From an uncultured Nitrososphaera sp. (GTDB lineage: Archaea; Thermoproteota; Nitrososphaeria; Nitrososphaerales; Nitrososphaeraceae): a DNA stretch of 26,209 nucleotides. Made by a program: the position numbers and the translations under genes. A model generated the notes under the pieces. That model saw nothing but the letters and a program-made list of their open reading frames with translations, searched no databases and was not told the origin of the DNA. The stretch spans positions 1 to 26,209 of the forward strand of contig CAMLKF010000024.1 in NCBI GenBank assembly GCA_946480575.1, read 5' to 3'. Below are positions 14,541 through 22,002 of the stretch, one piece after another (position 1 is the first letter of the stretch; every line of letters starts with the position of its first letter).

Positions 14541-15908
14541 GTGATCCGCTACATTTGGATGGCTTTTGTTGCACTTGTTTTGTTGTACAGCCCCGCATTT
14601 GCGGAGGGGCAGCAGCTGCAGCAGGAGGAGGATGCAGAGCCAGAATTTGCCGCAGCGCAGATGGGAAAAAAGACGGTAATGATGCTGCCGGCTAACTGGA
14701 CGGTCTATGCTTCAGAGGCAGAAGTGACGCTCACGTCGTCTGCGCCTGTTGAAAAGGCGCTTGCGTCTGACTGGTGGAATGCAACGGTAGAGCAGCCAAA
14801 CAGGGTCACGTTCACGCTTGCCGAAAACGTGGACAGGCGATCTATGTTTATCGTCCACACGAACTCCACTGAGGTTTCCTACAGCTACAGAATGACAATA
14901 AACTCAACGAGTTATTCAGGCAGAATAGTGCCTGAAGCAAGCGGCAAAGAGAGCAGGTTTGTCAAGTGGAACGACAGCAAAGAAGATGCTGTGTCGGCGT
15001 TCATACCCGAAGAGTGGAGCGCCGACCTTCAGCTAATACGGCCGTACAAGTCAATGACAGGCTTTGTCTTTTTTGCTCGGGGAGACAATAACACGCTCGT
15101 CTACGTCTTCCAGCCGTTCATGCCGCTTCACGTGCTGCCAAGCGAATCGCTCTGTGACATGGAAAACATGTGCTCCGGCCGACAGGTGTCGACTGAAGAA
15201 ATCAGGGAGCTGTCGTTCGGGAACGCCCCTGTGGTTATCTCTGACATAAAGACGCCGGAGCAGTACTTCTCAAGCGAGGTCCTGCCAGCGCTGAGGGAGA
15301 ACCTGAACGCGTACGGAGTCAAATCGTCACTTCCCGTGCACGCGCTGGCATACGGCGGCAATAATTTGACGAGAACTGCCCTCGTGCCTGCGCTTGACAT
15401 GGAATACGGCTTTGATGTGGAGGGAAAAAGGGTCGCTGGCAGAGCAATGGTATTTACGCGCAACCACACTTCCGCCGCTGGTGACGCTGGCTTTTGGAAC
15501 GGCTTTATAGTCGGGGTTGAGTCGGCAGAAAATAATTTCGACAGGGCATTCCAGCAGGCAGCAGTGACCCTCCTGACACTCAGGTTTGACGAAAAATGGC
15601 TGAGCGATGAAGAAAAAGTGTTACTGGAAAACGCAGACCCAAGCCCCGCTCTTGGCGCAGTTGCAAGGCTGATGGCAAACAGCACGCTGGATGACTTTCG
15701 ACTGATAGTGCCGACGGCCGCACACAAGATGGTAAGGTCGTACAACGACACCATGATAGCCGGGTACGTCGACACGGAGACAGATGAAGAGCTGCACCTG
15801 CCGCTCTTTCCGGATTTGCAGCGCTGGTACCTGGACGGCGACCAGCTGATCGGGAAAAAAGCCGGGAGGAACCCGATGAATTCCAGCTCGCTTGAGCCGC
15901 TATTCTGA
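14541..15908 (+). CDS. Large exported protein of unknown function
   Basis: This 455-aa protein has a clear signal peptide (MIRYIWMAFVALVLLYSPAFA, cleavage probably after AFA). The mature part is beta-rich and carries many Asn-X-Ser/Thr sequons (NWT, NAT, NST twice, NNT, NLT, NHT, NDT). I recognise no catalytic motif. One Cys pair (LCDMENMC) could form a disulfide. The start is the GTG at 14541, and GTTATAATTG at about 14494-14503 is the likely TATA. The protein is probably a glycosylated surface or periplasm-like protein. It is divergently transcribed from the membrane-bound winged-helix regulator. Confidence 0.7.
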   Translation: MIRYIWMAFVALVLLYSPAFAEGQQLQQEEDAEPEFAAAQMGKKTVMMLPANWTVYASEAEVTLTSSAPVEKALASDWWNATVEQPNRVTFTLAENVDRRSMFIVHTNSTEVSYSYRMTINSTSYSGRIVPEASGKESRFVKWNDSKEDAVSAFIPEEWSADLQLIRPYKSMTGFVFFARGDNNTLVYVFQPFMPLHVLPSESLCDMENMCSGRQVSTEEIRELSFGNAPVVISDIKTPEQYFSSEVLPALRENLNAYGVKSSLPVHALAYGGNNLTRTALVPALDMEYGFDVEGKRVAGRAMVFTRNHTSAAGDAGFWNGFIVGVESAENNFDRAFQQAAVTLLTLRFDEKWLSDEEKVLLENADPSPALGAVARLMANSTLDDFRLIVPTAAHKMVRSYNDTMIAGYVDTETDEELHLPLFPDLQRWYLDGDQLIGKKAGRNPMNSSSLEPLF

Positions 15909-16008
15909 TGAAACCTCGCAAGACTTATACAGACATATTTACGCTATGCATAGCACGATGCCAACTCGTTGGGGTCGTAGCGAAGCCAGGCATCGCAACG
16001 GGCTCCAG

Positions 16009-16044
16009 ATCTAACAAACAAAGGGCTAGTTAGAATAGGAAGAA
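16009..16044 (+). other. Anticodon-loop intron (37/38) of tRNA-Trp
   Basis: This 36-nt insertion lies between G37 and A38. TCTAAC (16010-16015) pairs with GTTAGA (16029-16034) as an intron hairpin. The exon CTCC (16003-16006) can pair with GAAG (16039-16042) with one C-A mismatch, approximating the bulge-helix-bulge cut by archaeal splicing endonuclease. The boundary may shift by one base. Confidence 0.8.
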
Positions 16045-16065
16045 ACCCGTGGATCAAGGGTTCAA

Positions 16066-16097
16066 TTGATCGCGGTGGAAAAGCCGCGTCAGGACAA
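16066..16097 (+). other. T-loop intron of tRNA-Trp
   Basis: This 32-nt insertion splits the T-loop as TTCAA/AT. The exon GTTC (16060-16063) pairs with GGAC (16092-16095), leaving three-nt bulges AAT (16064-16066) and AAA (16096-16098): a textbook bulge-helix-bulge cut after position 58. CGCGG (16071-16075) and CCGCG (16084-16088) form the intron hairpin. Repeated A residues make positions 56/57 to 58/59 equally possible by sequence alone. Confidence 0.8.
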
Positions 16098-16156
16098 ATC
16101 CCTTCGGCCCCACTTCAAATTCAGAGTGAAACCCTTTTAGCTCTGGCCCTGGTGAA

Positions 16157-17513
16157 ATGGCTATGGCTGACGAGCTGGCGAAGTCGCCTTACCTGTATTT
16201 GTTCAAGAGAACTTCAAAGGCTGGTATCAAAATGTAAAAAAGCACAGAAGCGCAAACACTGCATACGAATGGTTTCGAAGGATGGGAAGGATGCACAAGC
16301 GGTTCAATGTCCTGCCAAAAGACTTTGTGAAGATGGGCGAGAAAAAAAGAGTAGAATTTCTCATGGACATGGTTACACAACTTGAAGCCGAAAAGAAGAG
16401 CGGATCATACATCGCCAACAACGTCAAGCCGATAAAGAACTGGCTGTCCTTCCACGGCATCAACATCAACCAGAGAATAGAAATCGCAAGGAGGAACGAG
16501 CTCGTCACAGTCTCACACGAAAGAGTTCCGACTCAGAAAGAACTGGCAACCATATTTTTGCCGAAGGATTGTTTAGAGCAAAAGCCGCGGCAGCATTGAT
16601 AGCCTTCAGCGGCCTGAGGCCTGAATCGCTTGGAGACTCGGAATGCGAAGACGGATTGATTGATGATTCAGGAGATTCCAGCAATGGTAATCGATCACAG
16701 TAGAGCTGTCAAGTTCACACGAACTCCTGCGCTGGTGATAGTCAGGCCGAGCCTTTCGAAAGCTGGGCATCAGTGTTTTTCATTCCTTCTGGCCCAGGGT
16801 TGCGAATATCTCTGAAGCAATACATTGAGTGGCGCATAAGAAAGGGTGGGAGAAGGTCACATCGAAATCTCCAGTTATAACCCAGGACTGGTGGAAAGGA
16901 AACCACGAATGGATCAAGCAGAGCTCCAAACGGACATCTGAGGACGGTGAATCTTCGATACAATACGCAGGCCGATAAGGCGGGCTGGGTTCGAGTGGAG
17001 AGCATACATCCTGCGGAGATATTTCGACACTCGCCTCATGATTGTAGAGATGGACGGCGTGATAATACGTGACTTCAGGGTATTCTGGATGGGTCACCGT
17101 GGCGACATCGAGCACACATACACGCTGAACAAACAACTCCCTAAAGACGTCAGAGAAAAAATGCGCTCAGCCTAGGGGAAAGCCTCCGACAAGCATCTCA
17201 TCACGCTCAAAAGGGAAAACAACATGGATGCCGTGAAGAGCCAGATGAGCATCCAATTCTTGTTAGTGCGAGGGTTGACAATGAAAGAAACCGAGGCCAT
17301 GGAGCTGGACACGGCCAATCTTGCGACTCAAGAGATAGACCGGCTGATAAAAGAGAAGAAGAGGAAGAAGCAGAGGCTCGAAGCGAACAACAACAGCTAG
17401 AAAGTGGTATCGACAAATGATGTGGAGAAGTGGCTGACTGAAGGATGGGAGTTTTTGTTTCCCCGCTTCCCAAGAACAAGGCGATTTTAAGGCTGCTGAG
17501 ACGAGAAGTCTGA
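16157..17513 (+). pseudogene. Decayed tyrosine recombinase (integrase)
   Basis: Fragments in different frames together make a full integrase of about 450 residues. The first is MADELAKSPYLYLF, then NFKGWYQNVKKHRSANTAYE, then a core-binding region (about 16282-16570). Next come AFSGLRPESLG (first catalytic Arg), PSLSKAGHQ, RRYFDTRLM (second Arg) and FWMGHRGDIEHTYT with the His and the likely nucleophile Tyr. The end, NDVEKWLTEGWEFLF then PLPKNKAIL, matches thaumarchaeal integrases as I remember them. I count at least six frameshifts (near 16205, 16568, 16660-16690, 16813, 16845, 16975, 17463) and TAG stops near 17173 and 17398. It cannot make a working protein. Its position beside tRNA-Trp marks an integrated element. 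Confidence 0.85.
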
Positions 17514-17558
17514 GAGTCATCGCCATGAATTAAATGTGATTTCGTCTATCAAGATAGT

Positions 17559-17939
17559 GTGGTGAAATCGAAAAAATATCCGATGAAGGCTTGGCACCGG
17601 GAGCACGCAGAAAAAGCCATCATCAAGTTTGCCAAAGGATTGCCTGAAAACGCTTCCAATTACGACCGGAGGAATTACAAGAAATATGGAACTGTTGCTA
17701 ACTGCATCAGGCAATTGGAGTATGACATGCATCACGGCGTTCAAAAAGAAGAGATAATTGAAATCATCCGCAAGATCGGACGCAGCAAAAAGTATGCTAG
17801 CATATGGTCTGCTCCTGAAGCGAGGGTGAGGCTTGAACAATTGGAGAGCTATCTGTCGGGTATTCCAGAGTCAGCAGCGCGCCTTGATTGGGTCGAGCAC
17901 GCCTACAAGGAAAGAGTAAAGGTATCGGAAGGACTTTAG
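17559..17939 (+). CDS. Hypothetical protein, 126 aa
   Basis: I do not recognise this protein. It is basic in the first third (VKSKKYPMKAWHREHAEKAI) and mostly helical, with EEIIEIIRKIGRSKKYASIW and RVRLEQLESYLSG; no membrane segment is present. The GTG start at 17559 (or GTG 17562) lies about 27 nt after a TATA-like GAATTAAATG. It lies directly beyond the integrase remnant and could be cargo of the former element. Its reading frame is intact, unlike its neighbour, so it may still be expressed. Confidence 0.6.
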   Translation: MVKSKKYPMKAWHREHAEKAIIKFAKGLPENASNYDRRNYKKYGTVANCIRQLEYDMHHGVQKEEIIEIIRKIGRSKKYASIWSAPEARVRLEQLESYLSGIPESAARLDWVEHAYKERVKVSEGL

Positions 17940-18197
17940 CCCTTCCTCTCTTCCTAAATGATTGACCTTGATTATAGATGATCCGCATTAGGAGTTACAA
18001 TTATCGCTAGTATTGCGATTTAAAGGTATGCTATTTTCCTAATAATTTACCTTTACAACCCTCAATATAAAATTATAAAGATTCTGACGGGTTTGCAAGT
18101 AGTTTTCTTGGGCAAACCTGCGCGCCGCTCTGAATTACCTTTCAGATTTGATCTTCTGTTGTCCATTAATACCATGTAGCGCGCGTATATTACCGCC
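17940..18197 (+). other. AT-rich intergenic region with TATA element and hairpin
   Basis: No clear gene is visible. ATATAAAATTATAAAG at about 18065-18080 is a strong TATA-like element with nothing obvious at the right distance except a 28-codon ORF starting at TTG 18093. GGTTTGC (18090-18096) and GCAAACC (18112-18118) form an inverted repeat just after it. A short RNA or micropeptide is possible but unproven. CCATTAATA near 18163 suits the gene at 18198. Confidence 0.35.
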
Positions 18198-18353
18198 ATG
18201 GCAGCGAATAAGGACAACGTGGCAGACAAGGCAGAAAAAGAGCTTGAAGAAAAAATCAAGGCCGGAAAAACTTCGGCTGAAATTGAAATGGAATTGAACC
18301 CGCAGAATGTTGCTTACAAGATAAAGGACAATAGCGAAGAGGAACAAAAATAA
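18198..18353 (+). CDS. Small charged helical protein, 51 aa
   Basis: The ORF reads MAANKDNVADKAEKELEEKI at its start and ends in KDNSEEEQK. It is almost entirely Lys, Glu and Ala, so a single amphipathic or coiled helix is likely. There is no homology I can name. The promoter-like CCATTAATACC lies about 30 nt upstream of the ATG. Short charged proteins of this kind are frequent in thaumarchaea, some of them nucleic-acid associated, but nothing here shows that. Confidence 0.5.
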   Translation: MAANKDNVADKAEKELEEKIKAGKTSAEIEMELNPQNVAYKIKDNSEEEQK

Positions 18354-18417
18354 AAAACTTAACCGGTATTATTGCTGGTGTGGGACCTCTATAAGCAATA
18401 CTGTACAATTCTAACTT

Positions 18418-18747
18418 TTGGAGGTTCTCCGCTCAGGCTCGTTTCGATGGAGGGCAGCCGCGGCGCTTGCAGTATCTGTTGCAGCTGATGCTCTTGACTA
18501 TGCCGGCGCCCCGCTATTCGCAACTCCAGTAATAGGCGACATAGCAGATGGGGTAATTATGGCTAGTTTGTCTGCCATAACCCGGAGCAAGCGCTCTACT
18601 TTGATAAATGCGATCGAGTTTGTCCCGGTCATAGGCGACTTTGTGCCCATATACACGATATCTACTCTGTTGTGGATCTTCAGCGAGTTCAAAAAAAGAA
18701 GAGCCCTATTCAGTGATCTTCAGCAGCAGTCTTTCGCCGTCTCTTAG
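18418..18747 (+). CDS. Small membrane protein, 109 aa
   Basis: A basic N-terminus (RSGSFRWRAA) leads into hydrophobic segments AAALAVSVAADALDYAGAPLF and IEFVPVIGDFVPIYTISTLL, followed by a basic end (EFKKRRALF). The repeated pattern pro-val-ile-gly-asp (TPVIGDIADG and VPVIGDFVP) is distinctive and occurs in conserved archaeal membrane proteins of unknown function. The TTG start at 18418 is supported by the TATA-like CTCTATAAG centred about 26 nt upstream. Its 3' end overlaps the convergent gene at 18706 by 42 bp. Confidence 0.65.
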   Translation: MEVLRSGSFRWRAAAALAVSVAADALDYAGAPLFATPVIGDIADGVIMASLSAITRSKRSTLINAIEFVPVIGDFVPIYTISTLLWIFSEFKKRRALFSDLQQQSFAVS

Positions 18748-19224
18748 CACATGATTTTCATAGTCCGACATCTCATTGCCCTGGGAATTGCTGAGCCTGA
18801 CTATCTTGCCAGTGTCTATTCCCCACACTCGCAGGAATTCGCCAAAGGTGAATTCGCGAACAGCTGTTGACTCGATGTGTATAGTGCCGATGGTGTCATG
18901 TGTGTGCATGGGCGACAGAGTGGCTGGTCCATACCTGTCAAGCGAGTGGTCTTTCCATAGATCAGATGATATGCCGATCTCCTTTGGAACTTGGATCTGA
19001 TCACTATTCCTGATGACTGTAAGCAGGACATGGTCGTGCACTACAAGCTTGGGATTGGCATGGATTTCTTGCAGGTTGAACTGGTTGCTGTTCTGGCTCA
19101 AAGGCTGCGCTGTCGTCGCATTTCCTGCAGATAATCCCTGATATAATATCAGCATGGTGGCTACCCCTGAAACCACAAGACCAATTCCCACAAAGATGAA
19201 AAGCTGCTTCTTGTCCACTTGCAA
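18706..19224 (-). CDS. Membrane-anchored extracytoplasmic His-rich protein
   Basis: This 172-aa protein has an N-terminal membrane anchor (LFIFVGIGLVVSGVATMLILY, about 8-28), then an outside domain with clustered histidines: VVHDHVLLTVI, WKDHSLDRYGP, and SPMHTHDTIGTIHIES. The last motif looks like a metal site of His/Asp type. I recall similar thaumarchaeal proteins but no named family. A copper or other metal role is inference. The TTG start at 19224 lies just downstream of a dyad and a TATA-like CTTTTAAC (about 19243-19250). Confidence 0.6.
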   Translation of the reverse strand: MQVDKKQLFIFVGIGLVVSGVATMLILYQGLSAGNATTAQPLSQNSNQFNLQEIHANPKLVVHDHVLLTVIRNSDQIQVPKEIGISSDLWKDHSLDRYGPATLSPMHTHDTIGTIHIESTAVREFTFGEFLRVWGIDTGKIVRLSNSQGNEMSDYENHVLRDGERLLLKITE

Positions 19225-19229
19225 AGGAG

Positions 19230-19242
19230 CCCCTAAAAGGGG
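19230..19242. promoter_or_regulatory. CCCCT-AAA-AGGGG dyad at promoter of the His-rich protein
   Basis: This perfect five-base-pair inverted repeat lies between the TATA-like element and the TTG start at 19224, overlapping the expected transcription start. It is a plausible repressor site. Confidence 0.35.
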
Positions 19243-19366
19243 TTAAAAGTGTTGCAAGGCTTTTTTCTTCTCTTGCTGCTTTTTCCCTCTAGGCTTTGAC
19301 GGTTTTTATATCCTGCATACTAAAATATAGCAGAGTTAGCTGAAAAGTTTGCTGAAATCCTGAAGA

Positions 19367-19891
19367 TTAACCGGCTGAATTATATTCGGCAGTTCTATTT
19401 GAAAAATAGCTCATGCTAATAGTAAGACTGCCTATCTTGTGTAGATTGAGCCATATGGCAAACAAAATGCCGATCTGAAACGGTGCCATGAGAACCCCGC
19501 CCAAGCTGCTGTGATAGATGCCTGTAAGGAACACTTCAAGAAAGATTTTGGCAAAGTTGTCTACCGAATAGGTAAGACCTGCCAGCAACAGTGCTGCCGG
19601 AACAAGACCTGCGCCGTATCTTGGAGAAAGTCTGAGCGACGTTACAGTCAGCGCCAGTGCCACCCCGAGGCCCATCATTCCTCCAGAAGCGTAGTATAGC
19701 ATAATGTTTTCTGGATTGCCCCTGCAGGTCTGGTGGCCTCCTTCCATAGAAAGCCATATCTGCGATTCGTGGGCGCCTGCCACACACACCCAATGATGTC
19801 CAGCTTCGTGAGCATAGTTAATGGGAAAGGCCAAAACTGCGTACAACGCAAGCGAAAGAAGGAGGATCCTCAATCGAGCGCTAAGATACAA
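19367..19891 (-). CDS. Membrane protein with HEAGH motif, M50-like metalloprotease candidate
   Basis: This 174-aa protein has at least four membrane segments. The first (LLLSLALYAVLAFPINYA) runs straight into His28-Glu29-Ala-Gly-His32, an HExxH zinc motif. Later segments are GGMMGLGVALALTVTSL, LVPAALLLAGL and GVLMAPFQIGILFAIWL. An Asp in YSVDNFAKIF could be a third ligand, as in site-2 proteases, although the usual NPDG form is absent. So it may be an intramembrane metalloprotease, a relic, or a metal-binding membrane protein. The TTG start at 19891 follows a TATA-like GTTTAAAAC. Confidence 0.6.
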   Translation of the reverse strand: MYLSARLRILLLSLALYAVLAFPINYAHEAGHHWVCVAGAHESQIWLSMEGGHQTCRGNPENIMLYYASGGMMGLGVALALTVTSLRLSPRYGAGLVPAALLLAGLTYSVDNFAKIFLEVFLTGIYHSSLGGVLMAPFQIGILFAIWLNLHKIGSLTISMSYFSNRTAEYNSAG

Positions 19892-19963
19892 TGCAATATT
19901 ATGCGTATGCTATTGTTTTAAACGTAGTGCATCAGGTCTCCGGGGCATCTGGTAGCATAGACA

Positions 19964-20815
19964 TCAGTCTTGCTGCGGCTGCGCGGTGGCAATGAGCACT
20001 TCCCAAGGAAAATTTACGATGCTGCCCTTTTTGAATCGCCTTGTTTTCTCTTCTGCCTCTGCCTTGATTGCGTACAACATCCTGCTGCTTTCTATTCTAG
20101 AGCGTATTGAAATCGTGCAGGTGGACAAATAGTCAGACCAATACTTCCTCAAAGGTTCCAGCCTGATGCTCAAAAACGGATTTTTTAATGGACACACCGG
20201 AAAATCCTGCCGCAGAGACCATTCCTTCCAGGTCGTCAGGGTTCTAAAGCGGTAGATGTTGGGGGCTCCAGTGAGCTTGATTTCCGGTATGTGGCGCAGC
20301 ACAGGGTCCATTGCGATCCTAAAGTAGGGCACGCTCTGTGGCGTTCTATGCATTGCAACTGCCAGCCAGCCTGTCTCTTCGTTTAGCAGCACCTTGAGCT
20401 GTACAAGCGCCTTTGCGAGCTCGGTGAAGAACATCAGGGCTTACTGGCACACTGTTCTGTCAAATTTTTCATGCATCTCGATGTTCTCAGCATCCATTTC
20501 AACAAAATGGCCGGATGGAACAGACGACTTGGCTATGCTGAAGGCGCCCCATGAAAAGTCGAATGCTATAACCAGGCCCAAAGAAGCAAGCCTCCGGGCC
20601 ACTTCCCTTGACACCACGCCGGTGCCACAGCCAACGTCCAGCACAAAGTCATGTGCTCTGATGCCTGCTGCCTTTGTCAGCCCGGCTGTCGACCTGAAAG
20701 GGCCCCTGTTCTTGCTTTCCCGGTCACCATCATAACCTAGGTCAACAAGGTTCCTTGTCAAAAAGCTCTGCATCGTGCTTATCTTGTACTTGAGAACGTC
20801 ATAGCTTGCAGCCAT
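19964..20815 (-). pseudogene. SAM-dependent methyltransferase, broken by stop and frameshifts
   Basis: The N-terminal part (20441-20815) has motif I in FVLDVGCGTGVVSREVA, then VIAFDFSWGAFSIAK and GHFVEMDAENIEM, and ends at DRTVCQ with TAA at 20441-20443. The same frame continues at once with ALMFFTELAKAL, so the stop replaces what is normally a Tyr in this family. Further on, about 34 residues are out of frame. The frame between about 20144 and 20240 that makes sense (PDDLEGMVSAAGFSG, then SVFEHQAGTFEE) is shifted by one base, lost in the GGG at 20239-20241 and regained by an extra C at 20144. The end, EEKTRRF then VNFPWEVLIATA, is normal. The gene is therefore inactive, with one nonsense mutation and two compensating indels. 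It is divergent from the zinc-finger gene at 20865. Confidence 0.8.
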
Positions 20816-20864
20816 TTGGCGCCATCATAAAGTTTTAATTCCTTTCATAATCTCATGACGCGCG

Positions 20865-21065
20865 TTGAAAGAATTCAGGATACTGCAGAACTGCTCTATA
20901 TGCGGAGAGGGTTTTGATTCCGATTACAAGTTGTTAAAGCACATGAGCAAGGACCACCCAGAAGCCGGGAGTGATGATAAGGCCGGCTGGGTCGGCGGGG
21001 ACGATCACTCGTGCAGCTGCGGCGGCAGCAGCAGCACCCACGCGCACCATGACGGCGATTGCTGA
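20865..21065 (+). CDS. C2H2 zinc-finger protein with His/Cys-rich tail
   Basis: This 66-aa protein has one complete finger, Cys10-x2-Cys13-x12-His26-x4-His31 (NCSICGEGFDSDYKLLKHMS, then KDH). The tail contains DDHSCSCGGSSSTHAHHDGDC, which could bind further metal. The TTG start at 20865 is about 28 nt after TATA-like AGTTTTAATT. It ends 4 nt before the ATG of the next gene, so the two may be co-translated. It may be a nucleic-acid binder or a zinc-store protein; the tail favours metal handling, which is inference. Confidence 0.75.
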   Translation: MKEFRILQNCSICGEGFDSDYKLLKHMSKDHPEAGSDDKAGWVGGDDHSCSCGGSSSTHAHHDGDC

Positions 21066-21069
21066 CTTG

Positions 21070-21666
21070 ATGAAAACAGAAAAGGTTTTTTTCATATACG
21101 TCGCAAAGAACAGGGAATGGCAGCGCATGCAGGCAGAGGACTGGGGCTACGTCTCGGCAATGTCGCGCTTTTACAAGTGGTGGATGCGCCGGTATTTCGA
21201 TGTCGAACTGCCGGTCGAAGCCGACATCTTGCCTGTGATAACAGGCAAGATGTTTGACAGGATGTCCGTCGCCTACCTTACAAGGGATCACACCGAGCGG
21301 GGCAAAGAGGTCTATCACTTTTACCTTGCATACTTCAAGCCGTTCTTTACTGACTGCAACACCGAAGGCTACACTGCGGAAAACCTGGGGATAACGTGGT
21401 GGCAGCGGCCGGCCAGCGAGGCTTCTGAAACCAAGCGCTACGCGTTTTTCGCTGACAAGAACTGCCCAAGGGTCTCGCATGTCCTTGCGCACGAGCTTCT
21501 CCGGATGAAGGGCAGGGTCAAGAAGGACTACTTTGGCGGTGTCCACGAGCTATGGGACAGGCACGTTTACGGCGACCTGCCCTTCCTCTATTTTGACAGC
21601 CAGTTCAAGCGGGTGCGAAAGGAAGACTCGTACCGGTTCGTGACTATTGACCCTGCAGGGCTTTAA
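21070..21666 (+). CDS. Unknown cytoplasmic protein, 198 aa
   Basis: The protein starts MKTEKVFFIYVAKNREWQRM. It contains WWMRRYFDVELP, HFYLAYFKPFFTDCNTEGY and VSHVLAHELLRMKGR, then FGGVHELWDRHVYGDLP. The two His-Glu-Leu segments may be metal ligands, but no strict HExxH is present. ATG 21070, four nt after the zinc-finger stop, is preferred to ATG 21049, which lies inside that gene. The frame could be extended further, but only through the zinc-finger gene. I recognise no family. Its coupling to a zinc-finger gene suggests a shared, possibly metal-related function. Confidence 0.65.
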   Translation: MKTEKVFFIYVAKNREWQRMQAEDWGYVSAMSRFYKWWMRRYFDVELPVEADILPVITGKMFDRMSVAYLTRDHTERGKEVYHFYLAYFKPFFTDCNTEGYTAENLGITWWQRPASEASETKRYAFFADKNCPRVSHVLAHELLRMKGRVKKDYFGGVHELWDRHVYGDLPFLYFDSQFKRVRKEDSYRFVTIDPAGL

Positions 21667-21714
21667 CAACAACAGCAAACGAATATCAACCGCCGGCGCA
21701 AACAATATAGTTGT

Positions 21715-22002
21715 TTGTCGCTTGAAGGGCTGGCCAAGTCAGGCGCTATAGTATCGTCGGCAGGGGTGGGGCTTTTTGTAGCGTTTGTCGCCGTACTTCT
21801 GGCCTTCCCGGTAATCAAAGAATGCGAAAATGAAAGTGAAAATGAAAGCGACTGCACGTTTTCGTCCACTGCTCCTGAGCCTCTCAGGTCGATGGTGCAG
21901 CCTGGCTTTCTTGCCATCTCTCTCATGGTGATCGGGGCCGGCGTGTTCATGGTAAGGTTCAGCAGGTGGCGGGGCTACAAAAAAACAGAGAGTGGAGTCT
22001 AG
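21715..22002 (+). CDS. Two-span membrane protein, 95 aa
   Basis: Hydrophobic segments lie at about 13-33 (VSSAGVGLFVAFVAVLLAFPV) and 61-80 (GFLAISLMVIGAGVFMV). They are separated by an acidic loop (KECENESENESDC) with three Asn-Glu-Ser type sequons, so the loop probably faces outside. The start is the TTG at 21715, with TATA-like GAATATCAAC about 34 nt upstream. The start is uncertain. The last codon overlaps the stop of the convergent zinc-finger gene by 4 bp. Confidence 0.55.
   Translation: MSLEGLAKSGAIVSSAGVGLFVAFVAVLLAFPVIKECENESENESDCTFSSTAPEPLRSMVQPGFLAISLMVIGAGVFMVRFSRWRGYKKTESGV

Larger units (their letters stand above)
15971..16112 (+). tRNA. tRNA-Trp (anticodon CCA) with two introns
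   Basis: All arms pair. The acceptor is GGGGTCG with CGGCCCC, plus discriminator A at 16112. The D stem is GCGA/TCGC, the anticodon stem ACGGG/CCCGT, and the T stem AAGGG/CCCTT. The anticodon CCA is at 16005-16007. Two insertions interrupt it: 36 nt at the usual 37/38 site and 32 nt inside the T-loop. Without them the RNA is 74 nt with the normal T-loop TTCAAAT. CCA is not encoded. A TATA-like CATATTTA at about 15935-15942 lies upstream. A decayed integrase gene follows 44 nt downstream, so this tRNA is the likely attachment site of an old element. Confidence 0.93.

Noticed and set aside
20441..20443. Pyrrolysine or selenocysteine readthrough at the internal stop of the methyltransferase
   Set aside because: The codon is TAA, not TAG or TGA, and two further indels exist in the same gene, so decay is simpler.
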